47,051 nt of DNA, taken from Minisyncoccota bacterium. GTDB lineage: Bacteria; Patescibacteriota; Microgenomatia; PFEM01; JAFGMK01. Shown here piece by piece: positions 37,870 through 47,015 of this stretch. The notes under the pieces are model-generated. The model searched no databases and was not told where the DNA came from. It worked only from the letters and a program-made list of their open reading frames with translations. Location: contig JAFGMK010000031.1 of NCBI GenBank assembly GCA_016927565.1, forward strand, positions 1 through 47,051, in the 5' to 3' direction. A program made the position numbers and the translations under genes. Numbering within the stretch: the stretch's first letter is position 1; each line of letters begins with the position of its first letter.

Positions 37870-39106
37870 CTTGCCAGTTAAAAGAAGCCAGAACCAAAAC
37901 CAGCGAAGCAGCCGCAAATAAACTCCTGAGAATGCTTTTCAGCTGAAAAATGTCATAAAAACAGCCCCAACTGACCGCCAGAGAGGGGGCTTCCCAAAGC
38001 GAAGGCTTCAAAGGCACAAAAAGGCCGTAATTAAGAGATGATTCAAAAAACAAGGTAATTATCAACCAGCTGGCAAGCATAAATCCGGCCAGGAAAATCT
38101 GCTTAAAGTCAGATTTTACCAGCTGGATAAACAAAAAAGGGGTTAACCAAACAAACCATTGAGGATGATAATGAGTCAAACTGAAAAAAGCCAGCATGAC
38201 CGCCAAATAATAAAACCAGGGCTCATTCCGATCAGCTTTCTGCCAGGCAGCCAAAAAAATCAATCCCCAAACGAAAACAAAAAGATAAATTGATTCTGCC
38301 CCGGAAAGAGGCAGACTGGAATGAAGAATTTTCTGGGACTGTTTAGAAAAAAGCACCACCTGGCGAAAGGCTGTCGATCTCAAAAAAGGGGCGATGGAAA
38401 GAAAAAAAGGAACGGCTCCCAAAATCATTAACTTAATTTTCTGCCAAAATTCTTTTCCCATACAAGCCGCCAAAACAGGCAAAAAAAAGAGGGGAAACAT
38501 TTTATAAGCACCACCCACACCCAGAGCAACCGTTGCCCACTCCGATTTTCCTTTTTTAGCCAAAACCAAACTCAAAACTACAAAAAAAAGCGGGATCAGC
38601 TCGAATTGACCAACCAGATAGGCAGAATAAAAAGAAAGAGGATTAAAAACCCAAAGCCAAAAAACCCTTTTTTTCTGTTTCCCGCTATCAAAGAGCTGGG
38701 TCAGACACCAAAGAATTCCCAAATCAAAAAACAAATAAGGCAGCTTCAACAGGAATAAATGCTTTTTTATTCCCGGCAAATGAAAAATCCGGGGATAATT
38801 TGCGAGAATCGACTGAGTCAGGTCTGCCTGATAAAACGGCGACAAAAGTTTTCCGGCTAAACCAAGAGTAAAATAGGTCAGTGGCGGGTAAGTGTAAAAA
38901 TTATAGCCATAATTAGCCAGACTTATCCGATCCGGATAATCGGGGGACAAGAACCGGTAAATATCAAAAACTCCCTCTTTAACAAAAAAAAAGCGGCCAA
39001 TATCAAGCGACCAAATATCCGGATGAGCACTAATCGGCATTAAGACCAGTCTTAAAAGCAAACCAATTAAGCCAATTTTAAAAAATAATCTTTTCATATT
39101 TTTCAC
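37856..39106 (-). CDS. Integral membrane glycosyltransferase (GT87/DUF2029-like)
   Basis: Multispanning; YNFYTYPPLTYFTLGLAGKLLSPFYQ; WLWVFNPLSFYSAYLVGQFELIPLFFVVLSLVLAKKGKSEWATVALGVGGAYKMFPLFFLPVL. Confidence 0.78.
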   Translation of the reverse strand: MKNMKRLFFKIGLIGLLLRLVLMPISAHPDIWSLDIGRFFFVKEGVFDIYRFLSPDYPDRISLANYGYNFYTYPPLTYFTLGLAGKLLSPFYQADLTQSILANYPRIFHLPGIKKHLFLLKLPYLFFDLGILWCLTQLFDSGKQKKRVFWLWVFNPLSFYSAYLVGQFELIPLFFVVLSLVLAKKGKSEWATVALGVGGAYKMFPLFFLPVLAACMGKEFWQKIKLMILGAVPFFLSIAPFLRSTAFRQVVLFSKQSQKILHSSLPLSGAESIYLFVFVWGLIFLAAWQKADRNEPWFYYLAVMLAFFSLTHYHPQWFVWLTPFLFIQLVKSDFKQIFLAGFMLASWLIITLFFESSLNYGLFVPLKPSLWEAPSLAVSWGCFYDIFQLKSILRSLFAAASLVLVLASFNWQDEKN

Positions 39107-40148
39107 AAAAACTTTTTTGGCTATACTGCCGGCTTTTTAAAATCGCCTGCGTCTTCATTTTCGCCAAAAGCCCAGGCTTTGAAATCAAATCCCCGGTTAA
39201 TTTTATCAGCTCTTGCCGGTTTTGCCAAAGGAAGCCATTCAAACTATCCTCTACTATCTCCCTCTGACCGCCTTTTTTGATCACCACCGGAACACAACCG
39301 GCAGCCATTGCCTCAACCGTTGTCATCCCAAAATGCTCTACCTGCTCCGGAGAATCTTTTTCTCTGACTCCAAAACCGGCGGCCGTCCAAAAAATCCTTG
39401 CCCGGGCATAATGTTGCTTCAGCTCTGCAAAAGAGAGATTGGTCCTGATCTCAATCGGATAATCCCGACCGGCTTTTCTAAGCTTTTTAACCAGATCTTT
39501 TCCCTCTCTATCCCCCCCGATCAATAGCAAACGCCAGTCTTTCAAACCCATATCAATCATTTTCTTAAAAGCTTGAACCAAAATATCCTGTCTTTTATGA
39601 TGAAGAAGGTTAGTGAACCGGCCGACCGAGAGAATCAGGTTTTCTTTTTTGCCGGGCTTGAGCATCTCAACCGGCACCGGCGGTTCAATCACGCTTGATT
39701 CCACCCCGAATTCCCGATCAATAAAACTTTTGGTAAAAAAAGAATTACAAACAATTTCATTAATCTTTTTCAATTTCAACCGGTTAATCATCCTTCTTCC
39801 TTCAACCTGATGAAAGGGCACTTGGAAGTGCAAAATGTTTTTCCTGGCAAAAAGCCAGGGTAAGCTTCCGTCCGACACCCAAAAACAAAGATCATATTTT
39901 TTTAGCAATCTCCTTTTCACAAGTAATTGTAATTCGTGAAAATTAATGTTAACAGAATTTACCCGATTGAAATTGAGTCCAAAATTTACTCGAGCCTCAT
40001 CCCGCCAGGAAGAGCTGGGCCAGGCAATTTCAACTTGCCAGGATTTTTTTCGGGCCAGACAAGCGGCTAAGGTTAAAAAATATCTTTCGCCGCCGCCTAA
40101 AGTTTCTAAATAAGGATCAAAAAAAATCGCTTTTCTTTTTTTCATCAT
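39078..40148 (-). CDS. Glycosyltransferase family 4 (ALG2/ALG11-like)
   Basis: KAIFFDPYLETLGGGERYFLTLAACLARK; NLILSVGRFTNLLHHKRQDILVQAFKKMID; GFGVREKDSPEQVEHFGMTTVEAMAAGCVPVVIKKGGQREIVEDSLNGFLW. Start at 40148 preferred (ORF track 40208). Confidence 0.9.
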   Translation of the reverse strand: MMKKRKAIFFDPYLETLGGGERYFLTLAACLARKKSWQVEIAWPSSSWRDEARVNFGLNFNRVNSVNINFHELQLLVKRRLLKKYDLCFWVSDGSLPWLFARKNILHFQVPFHQVEGRRMINRLKLKKINEIVCNSFFTKSFIDREFGVESSVIEPPVPVEMLKPGKKENLILSVGRFTNLLHHKRQDILVQAFKKMIDMGLKDWRLLLIGGDREGKDLVKKLRKAGRDYPIEIRTNLSFAELKQHYARARIFWTAAGFGVREKDSPEQVEHFGMTTVEAMAAGCVPVVIKKGGQREIVEDSLNGFLWQNRQELIKLTGDLISKPGLLAKMKTQAILKSRQYSQKSFCEKYEKIIF

Positions 40149-40171
40149 TACTTTTTTTGAACCAAACATCT

Positions 40172-41044
40172 TCAGAATGAAGAGTCTGGCCGTCGCTGTT
40201 TTTCCCAAAGCCGGGCATAAATAATAAAAGTATTAAAAACTTCAAACAAACTGTTTATAAAACCTTCGGTTCCGTCTCTATAAGCCTGCTGTCTGATAAA
40301 TCTTTGCCAAAATTTAGTCATCATCATTCTGAAAATCCGCCACCAGACTACCGGCGGATGGTCGGCTTTAAACAGCAAACCAGCTTCAATTTCAGTCCAA
40401 TCAATTGTTTTTTCCAGCATGGAAGTTAAATCCCGATGAGTTAAATGAATCAGCGGATTTTGAAATTTTCCCAAATCCCCTTCAAATCGAGGCTGTTCAT
40501 GAAGCCGATGGCGCCATTTCTTTAGATTTTTCTTTTTAAAAAGCCGGATGACGTAATCGGGCCAGGCTCCGCCAAATTTCATTTCCCTTCCCAAGTAAAA
40601 ATTCCGCCGGGGAACACTATAGGCAACTATTTTACCGAAAGAAATCCTTCGGCAGTCTGTCTTTCGGGAACCCGCAGTCTTCTCCCGCAAAGAAGATATC
40701 CGGCTGTCTCTTTTCTGATGCCGGTTAATAGCTCCAAGAATTTCTTTTTTTAAAAGCGGCGTAATCCGTTCATCAGCATCCAAGTAAAAAAGCCAGTCTC
40801 CGGTGGCTTTCTTTATTCCCAGATTACGCCACGCTGAAAATTGATAGCTTTTAAACGGCAGGCTGATTACCCGATCAGCCTTTCTTTGGGCAATTTTAAC
40901 TGTCCCATCACCCGATCCGGTGTCAATCACTATCAATTCATCAGCCCATCGAGCCGATTCAAGACAATCACCCAGCATTTCTGCCTCGTTTCGGGCAATA
41001 ACAACGATACTGAGGCGGACCGATTTTTTCAGTTTTCTTTTCAA
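40172..41044 (-). CDS. Glycosyltransferase family 2 (WaaE/KdtX-like)
   Basis: LSIVVIARNEAEMLGDCLESARWADELIVIDTGSGDGTVKIA; GDWLFYLDADERITPLL; PRRNFYLGREMKFGGAWPDYVIRLFKKKNLKKWRHRLHEQP. Confidence 0.92.
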   Translation of the reverse strand: MKRKLKKSVRLSIVVIARNEAEMLGDCLESARWADELIVIDTGSGDGTVKIAQRKADRVISLPFKSYQFSAWRNLGIKKATGDWLFYLDADERITPLLKKEILGAINRHQKRDSRISSLREKTAGSRKTDCRRISFGKIVAYSVPRRNFYLGREMKFGGAWPDYVIRLFKKKNLKKWRHRLHEQPRFEGDLGKFQNPLIHLTHRDLTSMLEKTIDWTEIEAGLLFKADHPPVVWWRIFRMMMTKFWQRFIRQQAYRDGTEGFINSLFEVFNTFIIYARLWEKQRRPDSSF

Positions 41045-41059
41045 TTTTTCAGTTTTGAT

Positions 41060-41968
41060 TTATTTACCCCAGCTGCCCTGACCAAGCCGGCCTAAATAAA
41101 AATCCAAAACGCCTCTTTTTTGCCAGGGACGGCCAGCCAGCAAAAATCTTAATGATTGCTTTATCAAAGCGGCTTTACTTCTTCCGGGAGCGTAACGAAG
41201 ACCAAAAAGAAGCTGATTGCGAACCAAAAAATAATCATGTAAATTACCCCCTATCTCCGAGGAAGCCGCCACCTGATGCCATATTTTCGCCTGAGGAACA
41301 AAATAAAGCCGATAGCCCTTTTTGATGGCTCGCTGGCAAAGATCGGCATCTTCGTAATACAAAAAATACTTCGGATCGAAAAGGCCGACAGAGTCCAAAA
41401 CCTCTTTCTTTATCAACATGGCGCAACCGGTAATAAATTCACTTTCTTTCACTTTTTCAAACTGACCACGGTCAACTTCGTCCACCCCCTGATGTCGGGT
41501 GGCAATATTGGCCCAATCAACCCGGCCGCCGGCAAACCAAATCACTTTGCCTAAATCCTTTTTCAAATATCGTTCACGATGAAACTCAAACCCCGGAGCA
41601 AAATAAATCTTAGGGGCAAAAATCCCCCCTTCGCTTTTTTTTCGGGCGGCTTTTAACAATTCGATCATAAAATCCGGTGCCACCAGAGTATCATTGTTCA
41701 AAATCATCAACCAGTCACTGCCTTTTTTTTTGACCCACGACAAGCCAAAATTATTCCCCCCGGCAAAACCTAAATTCCGGCCGGTCTCTAAAAAAGTTAC
41801 TCCGGGAAACTTTTTAACCAGCTCTGTTAAATTTTCCTCAGGATTGTTAATCACTACTACGGTTTTCAGTTGAAAACCGTCTTTTTTAATTTTCTTAAGA
41901 GAAGCCAGACATTGAGCCGTCAGTTTCCGGCCTTTATAATGAAGAACAATCAGGCTGACAGTAATCAT
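41060..41968 (-). CDS. Glycosyltransferase family 2 (rhamnosyltransferase-like)
   Basis: VSLIVLHYKGRKLTAQCLASLKKI; GRNLGFAGGNNFGL; WLMILNNDTLVAPDFM; YFLYYEDADLCQRAIKKGYRLYFVPQAKIWHQV. Confidence 0.93.
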   Translation of the reverse strand: MITVSLIVLHYKGRKLTAQCLASLKKIKKDGFQLKTVVVINNPEENLTELVKKFPGVTFLETGRNLGFAGGNNFGLSWVKKKGSDWLMILNNDTLVAPDFMIELLKAARKKSEGGIFAPKIYFAPGFEFHRERYLKKDLGKVIWFAGGRVDWANIATRHQGVDEVDRGQFEKVKESEFITGCAMLIKKEVLDSVGLFDPKYFLYYEDADLCQRAIKKGYRLYFVPQAKIWHQVAASSEIGGNLHDYFLVRNQLLFGLRYAPGRSKAALIKQSLRFLLAGRPWQKRGVLDFYLGRLGQGSWGK

Positions 41969-44316
41969 TTATTTACTTTTAAAAATAGCCTTTTTAAGAA
42001 TAAAAAACTGACGATTAAAATCCCTCCCAAACTCATGCCGGACCCCCAGTAAAAAAGTTCTGGCCGATAAACAAACTCAATTACCTCTTCATCACCCGAA
42101 ACCGCAACACTTCTGAAAACTTCCCGATACTTTTCTATGGGTCTTTCTGACTCATCCACCCTGACCTGCCAACCGGGATAATAAGCATCAGTCAAAACTA
42201 TCCGGCCGGGTTTTTTAGTTTGGCTTTTCAGAACCACCTTATTGGGTTGATAAAGGATAATCTCGGCCGGTTCGATTTCTCCGGACTCGCCTTCCCAAAA
42301 GGCCCGGGGAAAAGCCTCTTTATTTTCATATATTCTAACACTCCCCCAATCTTTTGCCAAAAAAAAATGAGGATAACTATTTATTTCCCGAATCGTTGCG
42401 GGAAAATCGGCATCAATCAAAAGGTATTTTACTCCCAAAAAATTCAGCTTCGGATCATCAAGCGGCAAAGAATCAACTTCATTAATGTTGATTCTGCCCG
42501 TTTTCTGGCTCATATAAGCAGCATAGCCTGCCGCCAGCAAATCGCCGTAACCCATCGGCGTTGACAACCGGTAGCCTGCCCCCCAGTTAGGAGGAAGAAC
42601 CGCCAGCCGGTTTTTCAATACTTTGAAACTTGCTTGTTCATCGGGAGTAAAAACCGATTCGGCAAAAGGCGGTCTTAGGGAAACATTTTCCCAATAAACA
42701 TTCAGGCCGGTGAAAGACCAATAGCCGGCACTGCTGATAAAGCGCCAATAGCCGGGCTGTTTTTTCAAAAAATCAGCCGGCTTCTGATTAAAAGAAAGCT
42801 TTTGCGGGGAAACGGAAAAAAAATTATTCCGATTAAAAATAAACAAATCAAGAAAAATCAAAAAGATAACCAGCCCTGAAAGCATCTTTCTGGAAATCCT
42901 TTTTTTTTGATAAAGAAAAATAAGTCCGGCAAAAACAAAAATCAAGAAAATAGCCAAAAAGAACTGCTTTAAGAAATTTTCGAAAATAATAAGATCAATC
43001 CGATATTGATGAAAGGCGCTTTCCGACAGGGGCTTTTTTTTAAAAAAAAAGTAAATCTGCCCCAATAGACTATAAGAAACATTAAATAAACTTTCCCGGC
43101 CAATTTGAGCAACCAAAAAAAATAGCCCTCCCAAACCTGAAAGAAGTAAAAGAGAGGAGAAAAACTGCCGGCCTTTTTTCGATCTGATTCGGATTAAAAA
43201 CGGCTGCCAAAAAAAAGCCAGAAGAACAGCAGCGGCAAAATCAGTCAAGAGAAGGATTTGACCGGGATTGCGAAAAAACCTGAAACCGGGCAAAAGCCGC
43301 CAGAAAACAGAGTAAAACGGAGTGTTTCTTCCCAGAGCCAAAAGAAGAGAAATAAAAAAAATTCCGCTAAAAAACTTAACTTGATAAACTTTTTTACTTC
43401 TAAACCGGGCCAAAACTAAAATCAAAATAACCAGGAGACCAAAATAGCCGGTGTTATCGGCAACAAAACGATAGGCCGGGCCCCAGGAAAAACCGGCTCG
43501 GGCACTGCCGAAAAGATGGGGCAGGAAAAAGCGGGCCAGCAATCCGGATGGAAGTGATCGAGCAGTCGCAAACTCAAAATTGTTTCCCGGCCGAGTAGAC
43601 AAAGAAGCCAATCTAAGAAAGGGCAGCGTCTGAAAAGCAGTCATCAAAAAACCCAGGAATGCCGGCAGAAAACCCCTTTTAATTTTTTCCCCAAAAGAAA
43701 GACCGGGATAAAAAATAAACCAGAAAGTTAAAAGGACTAACGTGTAATAAGTCGGCTGAGGATGACCGGAGACAATTTGCCAAGAGATAGCCAGAGACAG
43801 AACCAGCTTATCTTCCAATCTGCCTCTAACCAAAACTCTTTGGCCGGCCCAGAAAACAAAAGGAAGCAAACAAGCCGTTGTTAAAATTGAGGTGTTATTG
43901 AGATAGGTCAAAAGAGTGGCCGAAAAAGTAAAAACCAAACTGCCCAATAAGGCTTCAAACGAATTTCTTTTCAGGCTTTTAAGAAAGAAATACATCGAGA
44001 AGAGAGAACAAAGGAAAAGGAGGATAATTTTGATCGTCAGGGCCCGAAAAGGATTTAAAAAGAGAAAGAAGATATTAAAAACATTAGCCGATTCGGATGC
44101 GATGTCTCCCCAAAAGGGAATACCGGTAAAAATATAAGGATTCCAGAGAGGAAAACGGCCTTCTTTGATCTCATTCGCCCAAAACTCCGCCTGCGGCAAA
44201 ACGAAGGAGAGATTATCACCAAAAAAGAAAACCTCGCCTAAAAAGATCTGGCGGTAAAAAAAAATTAACCAAGCGCAAAAAACAAGTATTGCCGGCCAAT
44301 GCTTTCTTAATCTCAT
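41965..44316 (-). CDS. YfhO family membrane protein (GT-C-like)
   Basis: GRFPLWNPYIFTGIPFWGDIASESANVFNIFF and C-terminal GRIVLTDAYYPGWQVRVDESERPIEKYREVFRSVAVSGDEEVIEFVYRP. Confidence 0.9.
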   Translation of the reverse strand: MRLRKHWPAILVFCAWLIFFYRQIFLGEVFFFGDNLSFVLPQAEFWANEIKEGRFPLWNPYIFTGIPFWGDIASESANVFNIFFLFLNPFRALTIKIILLFLCSLFSMYFFLKSLKRNSFEALLGSLVFTFSATLLTYLNNTSILTTACLLPFVFWAGQRVLVRGRLEDKLVLSLAISWQIVSGHPQPTYYTLVLLTFWFIFYPGLSFGEKIKRGFLPAFLGFLMTAFQTLPFLRLASLSTRPGNNFEFATARSLPSGLLARFFLPHLFGSARAGFSWGPAYRFVADNTGYFGLLVILILVLARFRSKKVYQVKFFSGIFFISLLLALGRNTPFYSVFWRLLPGFRFFRNPGQILLLTDFAAAVLLAFFWQPFLIRIRSKKGRQFFSSLLLLSGLGGLFFLVAQIGRESLFNVSYSLLGQIYFFFKKKPLSESAFHQYRIDLIIFENFLKQFFLAIFLIFVFAGLIFLYQKKRISRKMLSGLVIFLIFLDLFIFNRNNFFSVSPQKLSFNQKPADFLKKQPGYWRFISSAGYWSFTGLNVYWENVSLRPPFAESVFTPDEQASFKVLKNRLAVLPPNWGAGYRLSTPMGYGDLLAAGYAAYMSQKTGRININEVDSLPLDDPKLNFLGVKYLLIDADFPATIREINSYPHFFLAKDWGSVRIYENKEAFPRAFWEGESGEIEPAEIILYQPNKVVLKSQTKKPGRIVLTDAYYPGWQVRVDESERPIEKYREVFRSVAVSGDEEVIEFVYRPELFYWGSGMSLGGILIVSFLFLKRLFLKVNK

Positions 44317-45677
44317 TTTTTCCGGCCAACAACAATCAAAGAAAGCCCAAAAGGAATTTTAACCCTGCTTTCTAAACTGGCTAAATAAGGCGTCATTTTA
44401 TTCATTACCATCCCACTAAAACGGGAAATAATTTTTCTTTTAAGAACCCGGCCGCTGACCAGCCAGCCCAAAGCCCCCGGGAAATTGTGATAAAAAATCT
44501 TTTCGACTTCAAAATTACTGGCAGCCAGTTGATTGATTATTTCCTGCTTCCGGTAACGGCGGAGATGGCCCAATTTCTGATCGAGTGATCCGTAGAGACA
44601 TTTTAAAGCCGGCACCAGCAAAATTAACCGACCGTTTTTTTTTAAGATAGCGGCAAAATTTTTAAATGCCTTTTGATCTTCAAGATGTTCCAGAACATTA
44701 AGGCAAATAATCGTATCTATCGGCCCCGGCAATTTTTTCGGGTCCGAAAGAATATCGTGTTTCCTGACGGCTACCCTCGGATGACCGATAAATCGGCGCT
44801 TTAAATCTTTCAGATAATCCTGCCTGATATCAGTTAAAAGAACATCCTTGCCCAAACCGGCCAGAAGATGCGAGATGCTTCCGATCCCGGATCCGACCTC
44901 AAGCAATTGGTCTCCTAAAAAAGGCCTGATTCTTTCAAAAATCCAGCGGTTGTAGTTTTTCATTAAGCTCATCCGGAAAAGTGTTTTCCGGCCGGTGTCC
45001 TGACGGTCAAATTTACCTCTTAAGAGCCAATAAAGACTCCGGAAAAAATCTTTCCAAGTAATTTTCTTACCCTCATCGTAACTCCGGCCGTCATAAGAAA
45101 TCGGCACTTCATAAACCCGGAAATTCCGGCTGAAAACCTGAGCCGTAATCTCGGCCTCAATTCCAAAACGATCTGCCTGAAGATTAATTTCCGATAAAAC
45201 CTCCCGCCGAAAAGCTTTATAGCCGGTCATTAAATCCGAAAGGTTGGTATTGTACAGAAAATTGGCAATTAGATTCAGACATTTGTTACCTAAAAAGTGA
45301 TAAAAATTAAAAACCCGGTGAGCACCCAGAAATCGGGTTCCATAAACAACATCCGCTTTCCCTTCAAAAATTTTTTCTATTAAACAAGGGTATTCATCAG
45401 GATAATACTCCAAATCAGCATCCTGAATAATGACAATTTCCCCTTTGGCTTTCTTAAAGCCCCGCCGGATCGAAAAACCTTTTCCGCGGTTTTTTTTGTT
45501 TAAAAGCAACCTGATATTTTTTTCTTTAAGCCTCAAAAGCGCTTCCCGACTGCCATCCGTCGAACCATCATCGATAATAATCAGCTCTTTTTCAATCGGA
45601 ACCTTCTGAACCCTTTTTATCAGCTCCAGAAGAGTATTAATTTCGTTATATACCGGAATAATGACTGAAAGCTTCAT
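44313..45677 (-). CDS. Fusion: N-terminal GT2 (DPM1-like) + C-terminal class I SAM methyltransferase
   Basis: N: LSVIIPVYNEINTLLELI...LIIIDDGSTDGSREAL...IVIQDADLEYYPDEY...LSDLMTGYKAFRREVL. C: QLLEVGSGIGSISHLLAGLGKDVLLTDI...DTIICLNVLEHLEDQKAFKNFAAILKKNGRLILLVPA. Confidence 0.93.
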   Translation of the reverse strand: MKLSVIIPVYNEINTLLELIKRVQKVPIEKELIIIDDGSTDGSREALLRLKEKNIRLLLNKKNRGKGFSIRRGFKKAKGEIVIIQDADLEYYPDEYPCLIEKIFEGKADVVYGTRFLGAHRVFNFYHFLGNKCLNLIANFLYNTNLSDLMTGYKAFRREVLSEINLQADRFGIEAEITAQVFSRNFRVYEVPISYDGRSYDEGKKITWKDFFRSLYWLLRGKFDRQDTGRKTLFRMSLMKNYNRWIFERIRPFLGDQLLEVGSGIGSISHLLAGLGKDVLLTDIRQDYLKDLKRRFIGHPRVAVRKHDILSDPKKLPGPIDTIICLNVLEHLEDQKAFKNFAAILKKNGRLILLVPALKCLYGSLDQKLGHLRRYRKQEIINQLAASNFEVEKIFYHNFPGALGWLVSGRVLKRKIISRFSGMVMNKMTPYLASLESRVKIPFGLSLIVVGRKK

Positions 45678-46588
45678 TGAGAGATTTTTCTCTGAAGAGT
45701 TAAAAATAATTTTTTAAAAAAATTTTTTCCCGTTTTGGCCCGAGCGCCGAATAACCAAAAATCAATTTCCCTTTGCTTACGGGAAAATTCCTGACTTAAG
45801 TTGCCTAAAAATTCTTCAGGCGGCAGCTCCGGTTGGCTCGGAGACCTTTCCCAAACTTTCGCATAAATCACAAATTCCTTAAAAGCCTGAAGAACTGCCA
45901 GAATTAGACCGATCAAGCCGTCCAAATAACCTTTCTCGGCAAAAAAACGCCGGAGAAATTCGTCAACCGGTTTTTTGATTAAGTCCGGCCAAAAAAATCC
46001 GTAGCCATTTTTGGCTAGTTGCTCAGCTTCAAGACTAGCATATTGATCAAATTGGTCCGAGTGAAGAAAGTGGCTGATGCTTTCATAATTATGATGAATC
46101 AAATGAGCTTGGAGTTGGCCGGTCTTACCTTTAACCCGGTTTCTTTCGTGAACCCGACCCTGATAACAGCCTTTTTTAGTCTTAAACAGGTGCAGTTGCC
46201 AATCAGGATACCAACCAGAGTGTTTGACCCAAGACCCGAAAATTAAATTTTTCCGGCGAAAGGCAAAACCGGAATAATTTTTCTTTTTAATCGCCTGGCT
46301 TATTTCCGAAGCCAAGGAAGGAGTCACTTCTTCATCAGCATCAACCATTAGAACCCAGCTGGTTTTCACCTTTGTTAACGCAAAATTTCGCTGGGAAGAA
46401 AAATCATCCAACCGGCGTTTAAAAACCCGGGCACCAGCTTTTTCGGCAATTTCCACAGTCTGGTCAATTGAGCCGTCATCAATTACCAGAATTGTTCCTG
46501 CAAAAGCCAGCGACTTTAAACAGCGGGGCAGATTTTTAGCCTCGTTTTTGGTTAAAATAACCGCAGTCAGTTTCTTCAGCTTCGTCAT
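45674..46588 (-). CDS. Glycosyltransferase family 2 (WaaE/KdtX-like)
   Basis: LTAVILTKNEAKNLPRCLKSLAFAGTILVIDDGSIDQTVEIA; WVLMVDADEEVTPSL; GSWVKHSGWYPDWQLHLFKTKKGCYQGRVHERN. Confidence 0.93.
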   Translation of the reverse strand: MTKLKKLTAVILTKNEAKNLPRCLKSLAFAGTILVIDDGSIDQTVEIAEKAGARVFKRRLDDFSSQRNFALTKVKTSWVLMVDADEEVTPSLASEISQAIKKKNYSGFAFRRKNLIFGSWVKHSGWYPDWQLHLFKTKKGCYQGRVHERNRVKGKTGQLQAHLIHHNYESISHFLHSDQFDQYASLEAEQLAKNGYGFFWPDLIKKPVDEFLRRFFAEKGYLDGLIGLILAVLQAFKEFVIYAKVWERSPSQPELPPEEFLGNLSQEFSRKQREIDFWLFGARAKTGKNFFKKLFLTLQRKISQ

Positions 46589-46632
46589 TGACCTTGATTT
46601 TACAACGGGCAGGGGTCAAAATACCAGCAAAG

Positions 46633-46983
46633 ATGAATCAATTCCTTTTCGAACAGCTTTATCCGGGGATCAAAACTATTATTCAGGCGCTATCTCAGGC
46701 CGCTCTTCTTATAGCAGCTGCCTACATTTCGATCACTTTTATCGTTATCTCTCTGGTGGAAATCGCCGACGGTAATTTTTTCTTGCTCTGGGTTTATTTT
46801 CTCGCCTTGATCTTGATAAGCCTCCATCTTTCGGTTCGCGCCAGATTCCCTCAAAGGTTTATTCAGAAAAATCCCAGCCAGCTTAATCGCCAAACAAAAG
46901 AAAATGAAGCCTATAGAGACTGGCTTTTCAAATTTTTTTGTGCCTTGGCAACCTCAACAAGCCTCTCCAGAGTTCAAGTTTGA
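46633..46983 (+). CDS. Small hypothetical membrane protein (two predicted TM helices), C-terminus possibly altered by an adjacent insertion
   Basis: MNQFLFEQLYPGIKTIIQALSQAALLIAAAYISITFIVISLVEIADGNFFLLWVYFLALILISLHLSV...; ORF track start 46588. Confidence 0.5.
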   Translation: MNQFLFEQLYPGIKTIIQALSQAALLIAAAYISITFIVISLVEIADGNFFLLWVYFLALILISLHLSVRARFPQRFIQKNPSQLNRQTKENEAYRDWLFKFFCALATSTSLSRVQV

Positions 46984-47015
46984 AGTGCCCCACTTGAAGA
47001 AGTATCATGTGGAGC

